A DNA stretch of 64,000 nucleotides from JALZUE01 sp051251725 (lineage in GTDB: Bacteria > Pseudomonadota > Gammaproteobacteria > Enterobacterales > Alteromonadaceae): the NCBI GenBank assembly GCA_051251725.1, contig JBPOFN010000001.1, positions 309,497-373,496 on the forward strand. The letters run 5' to 3'. The notes under the pieces are model-generated. The model was given only the letters and a program-made list of their open reading frames with translations, was not told where the DNA came from and searched no databases. The position numbers were made by a program, and so were the translations under genes. Below, in pieces: positions 1 to 8,237 of the stretch (positions are counted from its first letter, which is position 1; the number at the start of each line of letters is the position of its first letter).

Positions 1-317
1 GTAACTAAATCTTTAATTTGCCATTTCAATGCCGCATGCAGCTCATTGTCTGGCACCTTAGGCTTATCGACTTGTACTATTTGATAATACTTAGCCGATA
101 AAATTAATTCACAATCGCCATTTAAATCACTATTTTGATGCAGCGTCGCTAAGGTCAAGGCATAATCGTCATTAATCAGATCAAGCTTAGTGCAAGTTGG
201 TGCTCCGCGATCAGGGAAGTAACAATAAGAAATAGCAGACGCCCCTAATCCGATACTAAGCGAATTATTTGATCCTTTTGAGGCAAAAAGTGTTTTAACT
301 TTATTAGCAAATGTCAT
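1..317 (-). CDS. mshI: MSHA pilus biogenesis protein MshI, N-terminal part
   Basis: The reading frame starts at the ATG complementary to 315-317 and stays open to the left edge, giving about 105 residues. It begins MTFANKVKTLFASK and contains a stretch ending in LHAALKWQIKDLV, the kind of segment found near the start of MshI/PilM-like proteins. MshI is an inner-membrane-associated, actin-like assembly factor for the mannose-sensitive haemagglutinin type IV pilus. The csrD/mshH-like gene at 1453-3303 lies on the same strand, which is the gene order of MSHA loci in Vibrio and Shewanella. Only the N-terminus is visible, so the identification rests on this motif plus context. Confidence 0.7.
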   Translation of the reverse strand, partial: MTFANKVKTLFASKGSNNSLSIGLGASAISYCYFPDRGAPTCTKLDLINDDYALTLATLHQNSDLNGDCELILSAKYYQIVQVDKPKVPDNELHAALKWQIKDLV

Positions 318-444
318 TTATCGATATAATCAGTAAAATTATTTTATCCTAAAGATTATTATGCTTCATTCCTTTGTTCAAGCAAGCTTTTTCCCTGATA
401 AAATTAAAATTAACATGAGAAAATACTAGGAATTGCTTAAGCTT

Positions 445-1380
445 ATGAAAATACTTTCGCCAATAGAGAAAATTATCCACCCGCTTTTTTCTCAACATCA
501 GGTGAGTGTTTATGTAAAACGCGATGAAATTATTCACCCGATAATCTCCGGCAATAAATGGCGAAAATTAGCCTCTAATATTGAGTACGCAAAACAGCTA
601 GGGTTTAAAGGGATATTAAGCTTTGGCGGCGCATATTCGAATCATTTACATGCGCTCGCTTATGCGGGACAACTTCACCAATTATCTACCATAGCAATAG
701 TAAGAGGCGAACCTGCGTATCAAAGCAACCCAACATTATCGCAAGCTATCACATGGGGCATGGAGCTAAAATTTGTTGATCGTAAAACTTATCGTTTACG
801 GGACGACCCGGCATATTTAACCGAATTACAACAGCGTTATCCTGATTATTATATCGTACCAGAAGGCGGTAGTAACCAACATGCATTACCTGGTGTCGGC
901 GCAGTGATCACTGAACTTAATCAGCAACTTGAATTTGATAGCTTGTTAGTTCCAGTTGGCAGCGGCGGCACAATGGCAGGCTTAATTGCCGCAGATAACA
1001 ACCAACACCAATTATTAGGTGTCGCGGTATTAAAACAAGCAGATTACCTCAAACAACAAATAACCGAACTATTACCTAAGCCAGCAAAAACATTTAATAA
1101 CTGGCAGTTAGTTACTGATTTTCATGGCGGTGGTTATGGTAAGTTTTCTCAGCAAGCTGTTAATGAGTTAATAGCATTTAATCAGCAAACTGGGCTGATA
1201 TTTGAACCTGTATATTCAGGTAAGATGTTATTAGCGGCTTTAGCACTTATTCGTCAAGGCTACTTCAAGTCTGGCTCAACTATTGTTTTATTACATACCG
1301 GTGGTTTACAGGGGATTAAGGGCTTGATAGCACAGAAACGATTAATCGCAGCGCAATGGCCAATAGCCAATAGCCAATAG
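445..1380 (+). CDS. PLP-dependent ACC deaminase / D-cysteine desulfhydrase family protein
   Basis: About 311 residues, the usual size for this fold-type II PLP family. Visible motifs are SGNKWRKL, in which Lys38 is the expected PLP-binding lysine, then SFGGAYSNH for substrate binding, and PVGSGGTMAGL as the phosphate-binding loop. Members release ammonia, and sulfide when D-cysteine is the substrate; the true substrate cannot be read from the sequence. I prefer ATG 445 to the in-frame TTG at 433, because the family normally starts close to this point and the nearest AGG is only 2 nt before the TTG. The gene sits opposite in strand between mshI and the csrD/mshH-like gene. Its stop codon lies inside a 7-bp tandem repeat. 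Confidence 0.8.
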   Translation: MKILSPIEKIIHPLFSQHQVSVYVKRDEIIHPIISGNKWRKLASNIEYAKQLGFKGILSFGGAYSNHLHALAYAGQLHQLSTIAIVRGEPAYQSNPTLSQAITWGMELKFVDRKTYRLRDDPAYLTELQQRYPDYYIVPEGGSNQHALPGVGAVITELNQQLEFDSLLVPVGSGGTMAGLIAADNNQHQLLGVAVLKQADYLKQQITELLPKPAKTFNNWQLVTDFHGGGYGKFSQQAVNELIAFNQQTGLIFEPVYSGKMLLAALALIRQGYFKSGSTIVLLHTGGLQGIKGLIAQKRLIAAQWPIANSQ

Positions 1381-1387
1381 CCAATAA
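1360..1387 (+). repeat. 7-bp tandem repeat (CCAATAG) at the end of the PLP gene
   Basis: Three exact copies of CCAATAG are followed by CCAATAA. The stop codon TAG at 1378-1380 falls in the third copy. Loss of one unit would still give a stop at the same codon, through the TAA in the last copy. Confidence 0.9.
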
Positions 1388-1452
1388 ATGAGACAGTAAG
1401 TGAATTTGCCTACTAATTAGCAATATTAGTGAGATGCGTGATGCTTAGCTTA

Positions 1453-3303
1453 CTAATCTAGGCTGTTAGCCAATTGCGCAACCGGTTCGTTAAAATAATG
1501 CCCTTGCCCGCCGCAAACACCTATTTGCATCAAGGTTCGCCATTCATCAAGACTTTCAACACCGACTGCATATAAATCAATGTCGAGCGAGTCACACAAT
1601 ACTTTCATACTTTGCACAAACACTTGGTTTTCCGGTTTTAAATGAATATCTAAAACAATACTGCGGTGTAATTTCACCGACGAGATTTGGCATTGTTTTA
1701 AGTACTGTGTATTAATGACATATTGGCCAACTTTATCAACCAATATTCGAAAGCCTTTGGCTTTTAAAGTATTCACTATCGGAATTAATTCATTTAACCG
1801 ACTTTTAATTTGGTATTCACTGATTTCAATGACCAGCTTAGCGGCAACATTAGGATAGCGGGTTAAAATATCAAAAAGCTTATCTCTAAAGTCTTCTGAC
1901 AATATGGCATCAATTGAAAAGTTTAAACTGTAGGCGTCATTTTTATCTTCAAAAGTGATCAGTTGACACACTTGTTCAAAAATAATTAAATCTAATGGAT
2001 TAGCTAAACCACACTTTTCCGCCATAGGTAAGAAGATCCTTGGGCTAATTAATTCACCTTTATTATTGCTTACTCGACTTAACACTTCGTAATGTAAAAC
2101 TTTATTTTCTTTACTCGCGATTACCGGCTGTGAAAAAATAATAAATGATTTTTTCACAATCACTTGTGATAAAAAGGTGCGCCACTGTAATGAGCCAATA
2201 GCCGTTTCTTTTGCAACCTCGCCCGGGTCATACATAAACCATTGTGACGGCCCTTGCAGTTGCGCTGAACGTAAAGCCATATCGGCTTCTGACATAATTT
2301 GAAACGCATTATTGTCACTTTTAAAGTAACTGATACCGATATGACAAAACTCGTCTTTATTAACTCCAATAGGTAAGGCTAGAGTCGTTAAATTTTTCAA
2401 CAATCGCTCTGCGAGTTTTTCGGCATCATTAACAAATAAACTCGGCGCAAGTACCGCCAACTCAAATTCACCTTGGCGACTTAAAAAGCAATCAGGGATG
2501 GGGGCTATTCTTTGTTTAATATTATCAATTACCGTTTCTAATAATTTTAATGCTTGCTCTTCGCCATAAAGGTTTTGTAGCAGTTCACAGCCTTTTAACT
2601 GAATTAAAAATACCGCTCCACGGCAATCTTCTTCTTTTAAGAAAGCTTCAAGATGGCTGGTAAAAAAATTACGGTTACCGATGCGCGTTGCTGGGTCTAA
2701 TAAGGCATTTTCTTTTAATTCTTGATCAAAGCGACTTTTCCCTCTTTGCGCTTTTAATAACTCTGCCTGCATGGCACTGATATAGTCAGTTATATGGCTG
2801 TTAGGTGTTAACGGTTGTGTTTGGTTTTGTTGCTGTGAGCTGGTAATCCAGTGCTCGAGTGAGCGCACTTCGGCTAGTTGTTCAGCAACACAGGCTTTAA
2901 CTCGCTTTCTCAAAAACGTCATCAGCACTAAATATAGCGCTAAAAAAAACCAAGTTACGGGCGCGGTAAACACGGCTTGAATGGGATGCGTGAAAACAAT
3001 AAAGTCGCTATTATTATCAGCCATCACTTGCCGGGTAAAAAAAGCACTGTCGTTAACAGTGATCAGTTGGTTGGCGATTGAAATGCTTTTCAGATCGGGC
3101 GCTAAAACCCCCACTTGCAAAATATTATGCAGAGAAGTATTTACGATCGGATGCTGATAAAAAATAAACACATTATCAGCAAGATTATTTTGTCTTGAAA
3201 GCAGATAACAAGCTAATAAAACAAGCGTAAAGACTAACGCTACACTCACGGCCAGATCAAAATATCTCAGCGATATTTTACTTGTTCCTTTAACCAAATA
3301 CAC
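1453..3303 (-). CDS. csrD: CsrD/MshH-type degenerate GGDEF-EAL regulator
   Basis: 616 residues. There are membrane segments at about 14-36 and 113-131 with a periplasmic loop between them, then a linker, a GGDEF-like domain (about 200-360) and an EAL-like domain (about 375-610). Both catalytic signatures are lost: RQGEF stands where GGDEF would be and HYEVLSR where an EAL motif would be. That pattern is known from CsrD, which makes no c-di-GMP but promotes RNase E decay of the CsrB/CsrC small RNAs; Vibrio and Shewanella call the homologue MshH. The position next to mshI supports this. It is probably an RNA-turnover regulator and not a cyclase or phosphodiesterase, though this is inferred from homology and the degenerate motifs. 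Confidence 0.8.
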   Translation of the reverse strand: MYLVKGTSKISLRYFDLAVSVALVFTLVLLACYLLSRQNNLADNVFIFYQHPIVNTSLHNILQVGVLAPDLKSISIANQLITVNDSAFFTRQVMADNNSDFIVFTHPIQAVFTAPVTWFFLALYLVLMTFLRKRVKACVAEQLAEVRSLEHWITSSQQQNQTQPLTPNSHITDYISAMQAELLKAQRGKSRFDQELKENALLDPATRIGNRNFFTSHLEAFLKEEDCRGAVFLIQLKGCELLQNLYGEEQALKLLETVIDNIKQRIAPIPDCFLSRQGEFELAVLAPSLFVNDAEKLAERLLKNLTTLALPIGVNKDEFCHIGISYFKSDNNAFQIMSEADMALRSAQLQGPSQWFMYDPGEVAKETAIGSLQWRTFLSQVIVKKSFIIFSQPVIASKENKVLHYEVLSRVSNNKGELISPRIFLPMAEKCGLANPLDLIIFEQVCQLITFEDKNDAYSLNFSIDAILSEDFRDKLFDILTRYPNVAAKLVIEISEYQIKSRLNELIPIVNTLKAKGFRILVDKVGQYVINTQYLKQCQISSVKLHRSIVLDIHLKPENQVFVQSMKVLCDSLDIDLYAVGVESLDEWRTLMQIGVCGGQGHYFNEPVAQLANSLD

Positions 3304-3407
3304 AAGCCGACCTTAAATTGAATAATTCAATCATTAATATAGGCTGAGTAAAGTAACAACTCAACACCCTAATGATTTTAATCGCTTGGCCATAATTTCA
3401 AAAGCAC

Positions 3408-4118
3408 CTAAAACAGGTTTGATAAATTTTGTACTAGCCCTTTAATTAACTCTGGCTCAGCGTCTTGGTATTCAAGATTAGCTTGATTGGCCACTGAAAC
3501 GATTTTTGTTTGATAGCGACGCCATTCACTCGTGCCATGGCTAGACTGTTCTATTTTCGCTGAGTCCCCTTGTTTTAGGGTGCCTTTAGCAACTTCATTT
3601 ACAACGGCGCCCGCTTTCGCTCGTTCAGATAAACGAATATCCGTAATTAAGGTGTAATAAATATCTTTTACTGAGGCATCAACCATAGTGCCGAGTAATG
3701 CGCCAACAATTGCCATGGCGCCGCGGCCATTACCATCCCCCATTAATGAACCAGCACCAGCGCCCAATAATGTCGCTGAGCCATCTGGCCGACCGGATCG
3801 GGCGTTTCTCCGACCAATTTGCAAAATATTCGCTTGCAATAAATAAGTCGCTTCATCGGGATTGTCGGTAACTTTGTAGCCGCGCGCGATGATGCCCGCG
3901 ATAATTTGCGGTTCAATAATCAGGTTAGGTTTATCTGAGGTGTTTTTAACATCGACATAAACAATGCGTTTATCAGGAGCAACCGGATCTAAAAAAATAG
4001 ATTCCGTCATTTTGGTTTGTACATCTAACTCTTTTTTAGCAACCGAGGTATTGATGGCGCTACATGCCGTGAGCATTGATAACAAGAGTATTAATGCCAT
4101 CGTATTAAGTTTCAACAT
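3408..4118 (-). CDS. TraT-like outer-membrane lipoprotein
   Basis: 236 residues with a lipoprotein signal ending LTAC, Cys19 being the lipidated residue. The body follows plasmid TraT closely: VYVDVKNTSDKPN, then YLLQANILQIGR, a glycine-rich segment (LLGAGAGSLMGDGNGRGAM) that resembles the hydrophobic hairpin of TraT, then YYTLITDIRLSERAK and YQTKIVSVANQANL. TraT on F-like plasmids gives surface exclusion and serum resistance. No conjugation gene is visible here, and the neighbours are the rpsF operon and the csrD-like gene, so this is a chromosomal family member of unknown role. It appears monocistronic. Confidence 0.85.
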   Translation of the reverse strand: MLKLNTMALILLLSMLTACSAINTSVAKKELDVQTKMTESIFLDPVAPDKRIVYVDVKNTSDKPNLIIEPQIIAGIIARGYKVTDNPDEATYLLQANILQIGRRNARSGRPDGSATLLGAGAGSLMGDGNGRGAMAIVGALLGTMVDASVKDIYYTLITDIRLSERAKAGAVVNEVAKGTLKQGDSAKIEQSSHGTSEWRRYQTKIVSVANQANLEYQDAEPELIKGLVQNLSNLF

Positions 4119-4221
4119 GGTTATTTCCTACCCGTTTTAGTCTATTAATAGTATTAAAGACTTCAAGCGAATTGCAAGAAAATACCGCAGGTGATTATGA
4201 TGGTTAAATTACAGGTATAAA

Positions 4222-4253
4222 AAAAGCGCTTTAACTAAAAGTTAAAACGCTTT
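4222..4253 (-). terminator. Terminator of the rpsF-priB-rpsR-rplI operon
   Basis: A 14-bp near-perfect stem with an AAA loop and, on the minus strand, a run of seven T just after the stem. It lies about 20 nt beyond the rplI stop codon. Confidence 0.85.
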
Positions 4254-4273
4254 CTGAGTATAAAAATTAATTA

Positions 4274-4726
4274 TTATGCTTCAGCAATAACAATTACTTT
4301 AATACTTGTATCAACATCGTTGTGTAAGTGAATAGCAATATCAGATTCACCAACTTCACGAATAGTACCTAAAGGCATACGAACTTCAGCTTTAGTTACT
4401 TCAACGCCTGCAGCAGTGATAGCATCAGCAATATCTTTAGTTCCGATAGAACCAAATAATTTACCTTCTTCACCAGCTGTAGAAGCGATAGTTACTTCGC
4501 CTAATTCTACAATTTTAGCAGCACGCGCTTCAGCAGAAGCTAATACAGCAGCTAATTCTTTTTCTAAATCAGCACGACGAGACTCAAAGTGCTCAACGTT
4601 AGCTTTAGAAGCAAAAACAGCTTTGCCTTTTGGTAATAAATAGTTACGAGCGTAACCAGATTTTACAGTTACCTTGTCACCAAGGCCGCCTAATTTGGCG
4701 ATTTTATCAAGAAGTACAACTTCCAT
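4274..4726 (-). CDS. rplI: 50S ribosomal protein L9
   Basis: 150 residues, the normal full length. It begins MEVVLLDKIAKLGGLGDKV and carries the NYLLPKGKAV segment of the N-terminal rRNA-binding domain, a long central helix at about 45-75 and a C-terminal domain with LFGSIGTKDIADAI. L9 binds 23S rRNA near the base of the L1 stalk and helps maintain reading frame. It is the last gene of the rpsF-priB-rpsR-rplI operon, 17 nt after rpsR, and is followed by a strong terminator. Confidence 0.98.
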   Translation of the reverse strand: MEVVLLDKIAKLGGLGDKVTVKSGYARNYLLPKGKAVFASKANVEHFESRRADLEKELAAVLASAEARAAKIVELGEVTIASTAGEEGKLFGSIGTKDIADAITAAGVEVTKAEVRMPLGTIREVGESDIAIHLHNDVDTSIKVIVIAEA

Positions 4727-4743
4727 TTTTAAATCCCCTTAGG

Positions 4744-4971
4744 TTACTTGTGTAAATCGGTATATGGTAAAATTGCTAAGTAACGAGCACGCTTGATCGC
4801 ACGACCAAGTTGACGTTGATATTTAGCAGCAGTACCTGTAATACGGCTAGGAACGATTTTACCACTTTCAGTGATATAGTTTTTTAAAGTAGCAACATCT
4901 TTATAATCTATAGATGTAGCACCTTCCGCTGTGAAGCGGCAAAATTTACGACGTCTAAAAAAACGAGACAT
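4744..4971 (-). CDS. rpsR: 30S ribosomal protein S18
   Basis: 75 residues, full length. It starts MSRFFRRRKFCRFTAEG and contains KIVPSRITGTAAKYQRQL and ARYLAILPYTD, the conserved S18 blocks. S18 binds as a pair with S6 on the platform of the small subunit. It sits between priB (9 nt upstream) and rplI in the classical operon. Confidence 0.98.
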   Translation of the reverse strand: MSRFFRRRKFCRFTAEGATSIDYKDVATLKNYITESGKIVPSRITGTAAKYQRQLGRAIKRARYLAILPYTDLHK

Positions 4972-4980
4972 GGATTTCTC

Positions 4981-5301
4981 CTAATTAATCATTTCAATCT
5001 TTTGGGCATGTAATACAAGTAATGGGTTACCATTTCTTGATTCGTGACGATTAATAAAACCCGTCACTTTTACATTACAGCCCTCAGTTATTTCGCGCGT
5101 TAAATTTTGTGACCAATCTCCAGTAGCGACAACCTGCATTCTTACAAACGCTTGTCGGCTCATATCTGCTTCTATTTGCATTGAACGATGTTCAATGGAA
5201 AATTGGCAATGATGAAGACCAACGGGTGTTGTTGATAATTTGGCTGCTTTCACAACCGTACCAACGAGTACTAGAGAGTTCTCATTAAGAGACTCAGTCA
5301 C
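4981..5301 (-). CDS. priB: Primosomal replication protein N (PriB)
   Basis: 106 residues forming a single OB fold, related to SSB. Visible blocks are NSLVLVGTVVKAAK, the substrate-binding strand FSIEHRS, and GFINRHESRNGNPLLVLHAQKIE at the C-terminus. PriB stabilises PriA on single-stranded DNA at stalled forks so that the replisome can be reloaded. The gene lies between rpsF (7 nt) and rpsR, its usual place in gammaproteobacteria, and is expected to be cotranscribed with the ribosomal genes. Confidence 0.96.
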   Translation of the reverse strand: MTESLNENSLVLVGTVVKAAKLSTTPVGLHHCQFSIEHRSMQIEADMSRQAFVRMQVVATGDWSQNLTREITEGCNVKVTGFINRHESRNGNPLLVLHAQKIEMIN

Positions 5302-5308
5302 AAGTTAT

Positions 5309-5728
5309 TTATTCTTCGCTTGCAGCTTCAACAGCAGGTGCTTCAGTAGCCGGAGCTTCTGTAGCTGGTGCATCAGCAACAACTTCTTTTCTTGTGTCAC
5401 GACGTTCATCTTTGACAACAGCCATAGGTGAAGGTTCTGTAACAGCAGTTTTCGTACGCATGATCATGTTACGAATAACAACATCGTTGTAACGGAAAGA
5501 AGTTTCAAGTTCATCAATAACTGTTTGCGGCGCTTCTACGTTAAATAAAACGTAGTGTGCTTTGTGTAACTTATTGATTGGATATGCTAATTGACGACGT
5601 CCCCAGTCTTCTAGACGATGGATAGTACCACTAGCTTCTGTGATCAAATCACTGTAGCGCTGGATCATACCAGGCACTTGTTCACTCTGATCAGGGTGAA
5701 CCATAAATACGATTTCGTAATGACGCAT
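5309..5728 (-). CDS. rpsF: 30S ribosomal protein S6
   Basis: 139 residues. The first 95 or so are typical S6, beginning MRHYEIVFMVHPDQSEQV and containing GRRQLAYPINKLHKAHY. The rest is a low-complexity tail rich in Ala, Pro and Glu with repeated ATEAP units, ending ASEE. In E. coli the S6 C-terminus is the site where RimK adds glutamates, and the acidic end here would fit that, but this is inference. First gene of the four-gene operon; the promoter should lie in 5729-5880. Confidence 0.97.
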   Translation of the reverse strand: MRHYEIVFMVHPDQSEQVPGMIQRYSDLITEASGTIHRLEDWGRRQLAYPINKLHKAHYVLFNVEAPQTVIDELETSFRYNDVVIRNMIMRTKTAVTEPSPMAVVKDERRDTRKEVVADAPATEAPATEAPAVEAASEE

Positions 5729-5893
5729 TACGAGCTCCTTACGGTTGTAGCCTCTTTCGCTGGCTCAGCCAACACCAGTATTGAGGCAAGGAACAAAAAG
5801 TTCAGCTGAATTAAGGACGCGTATTGTAGGGAATTTAAGCAGTAAAGACAAGCGCTAAATAAACCGTGGTCAATATGAGTATTTAAAAGCAAA

Positions 5894-5917
5894 AAAAGGA
5901 GCTTAATAGCCCCTTTT
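5894..5917 (-). terminator. Terminator after the YdgA-like gene
   Basis: A 10-bp stem with a single mismatch (AAAAGGAGCT against AGCCCCTTTT), a TAAT loop and seven T on the minus strand. It lies 21 nt past the stop of the gene that starts at 7221. Confidence 0.75.
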
Positions 5918-5937
5918 CATGTAATTTTCAAACTAAC

Positions 5938-7221
5938 TTACAATGGCATAATTTGACCGTTGACGGTTAATTTACCTTGTTCAAATTGAACTTTAAAACT
6001 TAAGTCGGTGTTTTCACGCACTAACAAACCTTGTTCAACATACATATCTAACATAGGTTTTAAACCAAACTGTTCAAAAAAGGGTTCTGGTGCATTGCCT
6101 TTTGCATCTGCTTTTAATGCGCCCAGTAATGACATTGGGTTTGCTGGATCATAAAGTTGGTTGTCAATCGACACTAACATATCAGATTTTATTTTACCTG
6201 CAGATGTTTCAACACTTAAATCACTGACTGAAATTTCTGGGTTATTAACCAGTAATTTTGTCGCAACCATTGCAATTTTTTGAGTATGAAGCGCAACTGC
6301 CTGTTGATCGCCATCTTGCGGCATTTTAGCGAACAAAGTATTTAATTCGGCAAGGATCTCGGCATCTAACTTTTTAAAGATAATATTTAAATTGGCATTA
6401 TTAAAAACTTGCTGCTCGGCTTTAATTTCTTTAGCGCCATAATTAAGCGTTAAATCAAGTAAGTTATTTTCAACCGAAGATTCACCAGCAATAGCTAAAT
6501 CAGTTAGTGAAAAAATTTCCTCGTCGGTTGGCGTTTTTGCTACGATTTGAGAAACCATCAGCGCACCTTTACCAACCATTACAGCGTTACCTGAGTATAA
6601 ATCGCCTGACACTAATTCTTGGTCAAAAGTCATACTTGCGCTGCTCACCAAAACATTTGCCTTTGGTCCTTTAAAATCAGCACCTTGCCAATCAACCTGA
6701 CCAACAACAAATTTATCATTCGAAATTGCAAACTCACCGTTTAAGGCGCCAATCCGGAAAGTATTACCGTCTTGTTCTTTTGAAATTTCACCTAATGAGA
6801 CTGATGTAACATAATCTAGTCCGTAGGTAATTTTAGAGTTGATAGCGAGCTTTTCATTTAATACTTGCACAAACTCTTCACTAATTAAGCCTTCATCGAA
6901 GGTTATCGTGCTGGTTGAAGTCGCAAGATTAAAACTTAAACCATTATCACCCCAGATCACTGGACCAAACTGAATATCGTCTTTAACGACAAATTCAAAT
7001 TGTTCTAACTCAGCTAAGTCACCACGTAGTTTTAATTTAATAATTGAAGTACCTGAAAACCATGTTTTGGTAAATTGTGACTCAACAATTTCAATCGATG
7101 GGTGTTCCAACATTTGATCGATACTTTCTTGATATTTTGCTTCAACCATACTGCCAATAAATGCTGGGGCAATACACGCGCCAGCTACTACCACGACTGC
7201 TGCTATTCCTATTTTTTTCAT
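5938..7221 (-). CDS. YdgA-family (DUF945) protein
   Basis: 427 residues. An N-terminal hydrophobic segment (about 4-20) is followed by AKYQESIDQMLEHPSIEIVE, which resembles the start of the E. coli YdgA/YihF family. The remainder is rich in beta strand and lacks a clear enzymatic motif. A signal anchor and periplasmic location are likely. The function of the family is not established. It stands alone between rpsF and rlmB with its own terminator. The family call is from the N-terminal pattern and length. Confidence 0.7.
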   Translation of the reverse strand: MKKIGIAAVVVVAGACIAPAFIGSMVEAKYQESIDQMLEHPSIEIVESQFTKTWFSGTSIIKLKLRGDLAELEQFEFVVKDDIQFGPVIWGDNGLSFNLATSTSTITFDEGLISEEFVQVLNEKLAINSKITYGLDYVTSVSLGEISKEQDGNTFRIGALNGEFAISNDKFVVGQVDWQGADFKGPKANVLVSSASMTFDQELVSGDLYSGNAVMVGKGALMVSQIVAKTPTDEEIFSLTDLAIAGESSVENNLLDLTLNYGAKEIKAEQQVFNNANLNIIFKKLDAEILAELNTLFAKMPQDGDQQAVALHTQKIAMVATKLLVNNPEISVSDLSVETSAGKIKSDMLVSIDNQLYDPANPMSLLGALKADAKGNAPEPFFEQFGLKPMLDMYVEQGLLVRENTDLSFKVQFEQGKLTVNGQIMPL

Positions 7222-7357
7222 GCTATATTTTCCTTTATATATTACTAAACTTGCTGTTCAGCTGCGTTAACCTAATAAAGTTAACGGCTATTTACCAGCA
7301 CTTAATTTATATTTCTTAAGCCATGGATTGTTATATCGATGACGTTAAGTGAATTTT

Positions 7358-8122
7358 TTATATCGATTGTGCAATGCGCTGCCTAACAATTTCAAACAAG
7401 CAAATACCGGTTGCCACTGAAACATTCAAACTAGACACTTCGCCTGCCATCGGTAATTTAACAATATCATCACAGTTTTCACGAGTTAAGCGGCGCATAC
7501 CTTTGCCTTCTGCGCCCATCACGAGTGCCATTGGCCCTTGTAATTTAATATCGTATAAACTGGTCTCGGTTTCGCCAGCAGTGCCGACAATCCAAACACC
7601 CATTTCTTGTAGTTGTTTCATACTGCGCGACAAATTAGTCACTTGCACTAAGGGAATGGTGTCTGCTGCGCCAACCGCAACTTTACGCACAGTCGAGGTT
7701 AAACGAGCGGCATTATCTTTTGGCACAATAACCGCTTGCACACCAGCGGCGTCAGCATTTCGTAAACAGGCGCCTAAGTTATGTGGGTCAGTGACACCAT
7801 CAAGAATTAAAAAGAACGGCGTTTGACCTTTCCTTTCGGTTTCTGCAATGATGATATCAAGATCGGCTTCGGTGTATATTTTTCCGGCCTTTACTCGTGC
7901 TAATACCCCCTGATGCTGCTCACCTTCACTTTTTTCATCAAGCACTTTTCGATTAACTAACTGAATAGGAATACCGTATTTTCGCGCAAGGTTGATAATT
8001 GGCATCAGGCGTTCATCTTCGCGCCCTTTTAATAACCAAAGTTCAATAAAAAGCTCTGGTGCTCTTTTTATCATCGAGTTAATAGCATGAATGCCAAATA
8101 CAATTTCGTCTTGCTTAGCCAT
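7358..8122 (-). CDS. rlmB: 23S rRNA (guanosine-2'-O-)-methyltransferase RlmB
   Basis: 254 residues, close to the 243 of E. coli. The N-terminal substrate domain starts DEIVFGIHAINSMIKRAPE. The SPOUT catalytic domain shows LDGVTDPHNLGACLRNADAAGV, VRKVAVGAADTIPLV, and near the end LVMGAEGKGMRRL and PMAGEVSSLNVSVATGI, which form the knotted SAM site. RlmB methylates Gm2251 in the peptidyl-transferase P loop. It follows rnr on the same strand after 115 nt, the standard rnr-rlmB pairing. Confidence 0.96.
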   Translation of the reverse strand: MAKQDEIVFGIHAINSMIKRAPELFIELWLLKGREDERLMPIINLARKYGIPIQLVNRKVLDEKSEGEQHQGVLARVKAGKIYTEADLDIIIAETERKGQTPFFLILDGVTDPHNLGACLRNADAAGVQAVIVPKDNAARLTSTVRKVAVGAADTIPLVQVTNLSRSMKQLQEMGVWIVGTAGETETSLYDIKLQGPMALVMGAEGKGMRRLTRENCDDIVKLPMAGEVSSLNVSVATGICLFEIVRQRIAQSI

Positions 8123-8237
8123 AGTGTCTTTATTCTATTGAGTTGGTTTTGATTCGGGGTAATTAACCTTAGTTCATACTATTTTAAGTAGGAGATTTAA
8201 CCTCAGCTAAATCCCCGTTTAAAATAATATAAGTCTA

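Noticed and set aside
1360..1387. 7-bp tandem repeat as a phase-variation switch for the PLP gene
   Set aside because: Loss of a unit still produces a stop codon at the same place because the last unit ends in TAA, and the repeat is at the extreme C-terminus.
1453..3303. Active diguanylate cyclase/phosphodiesterase
   Set aside because: Both catalytic motifs are degenerate, as in CsrD.
7374..7826. Plus-strand open frame of 150 codons
   Set aside because: It lies entirely inside rlmB, whose protein is unmistakable, and shows no recognisable domain.
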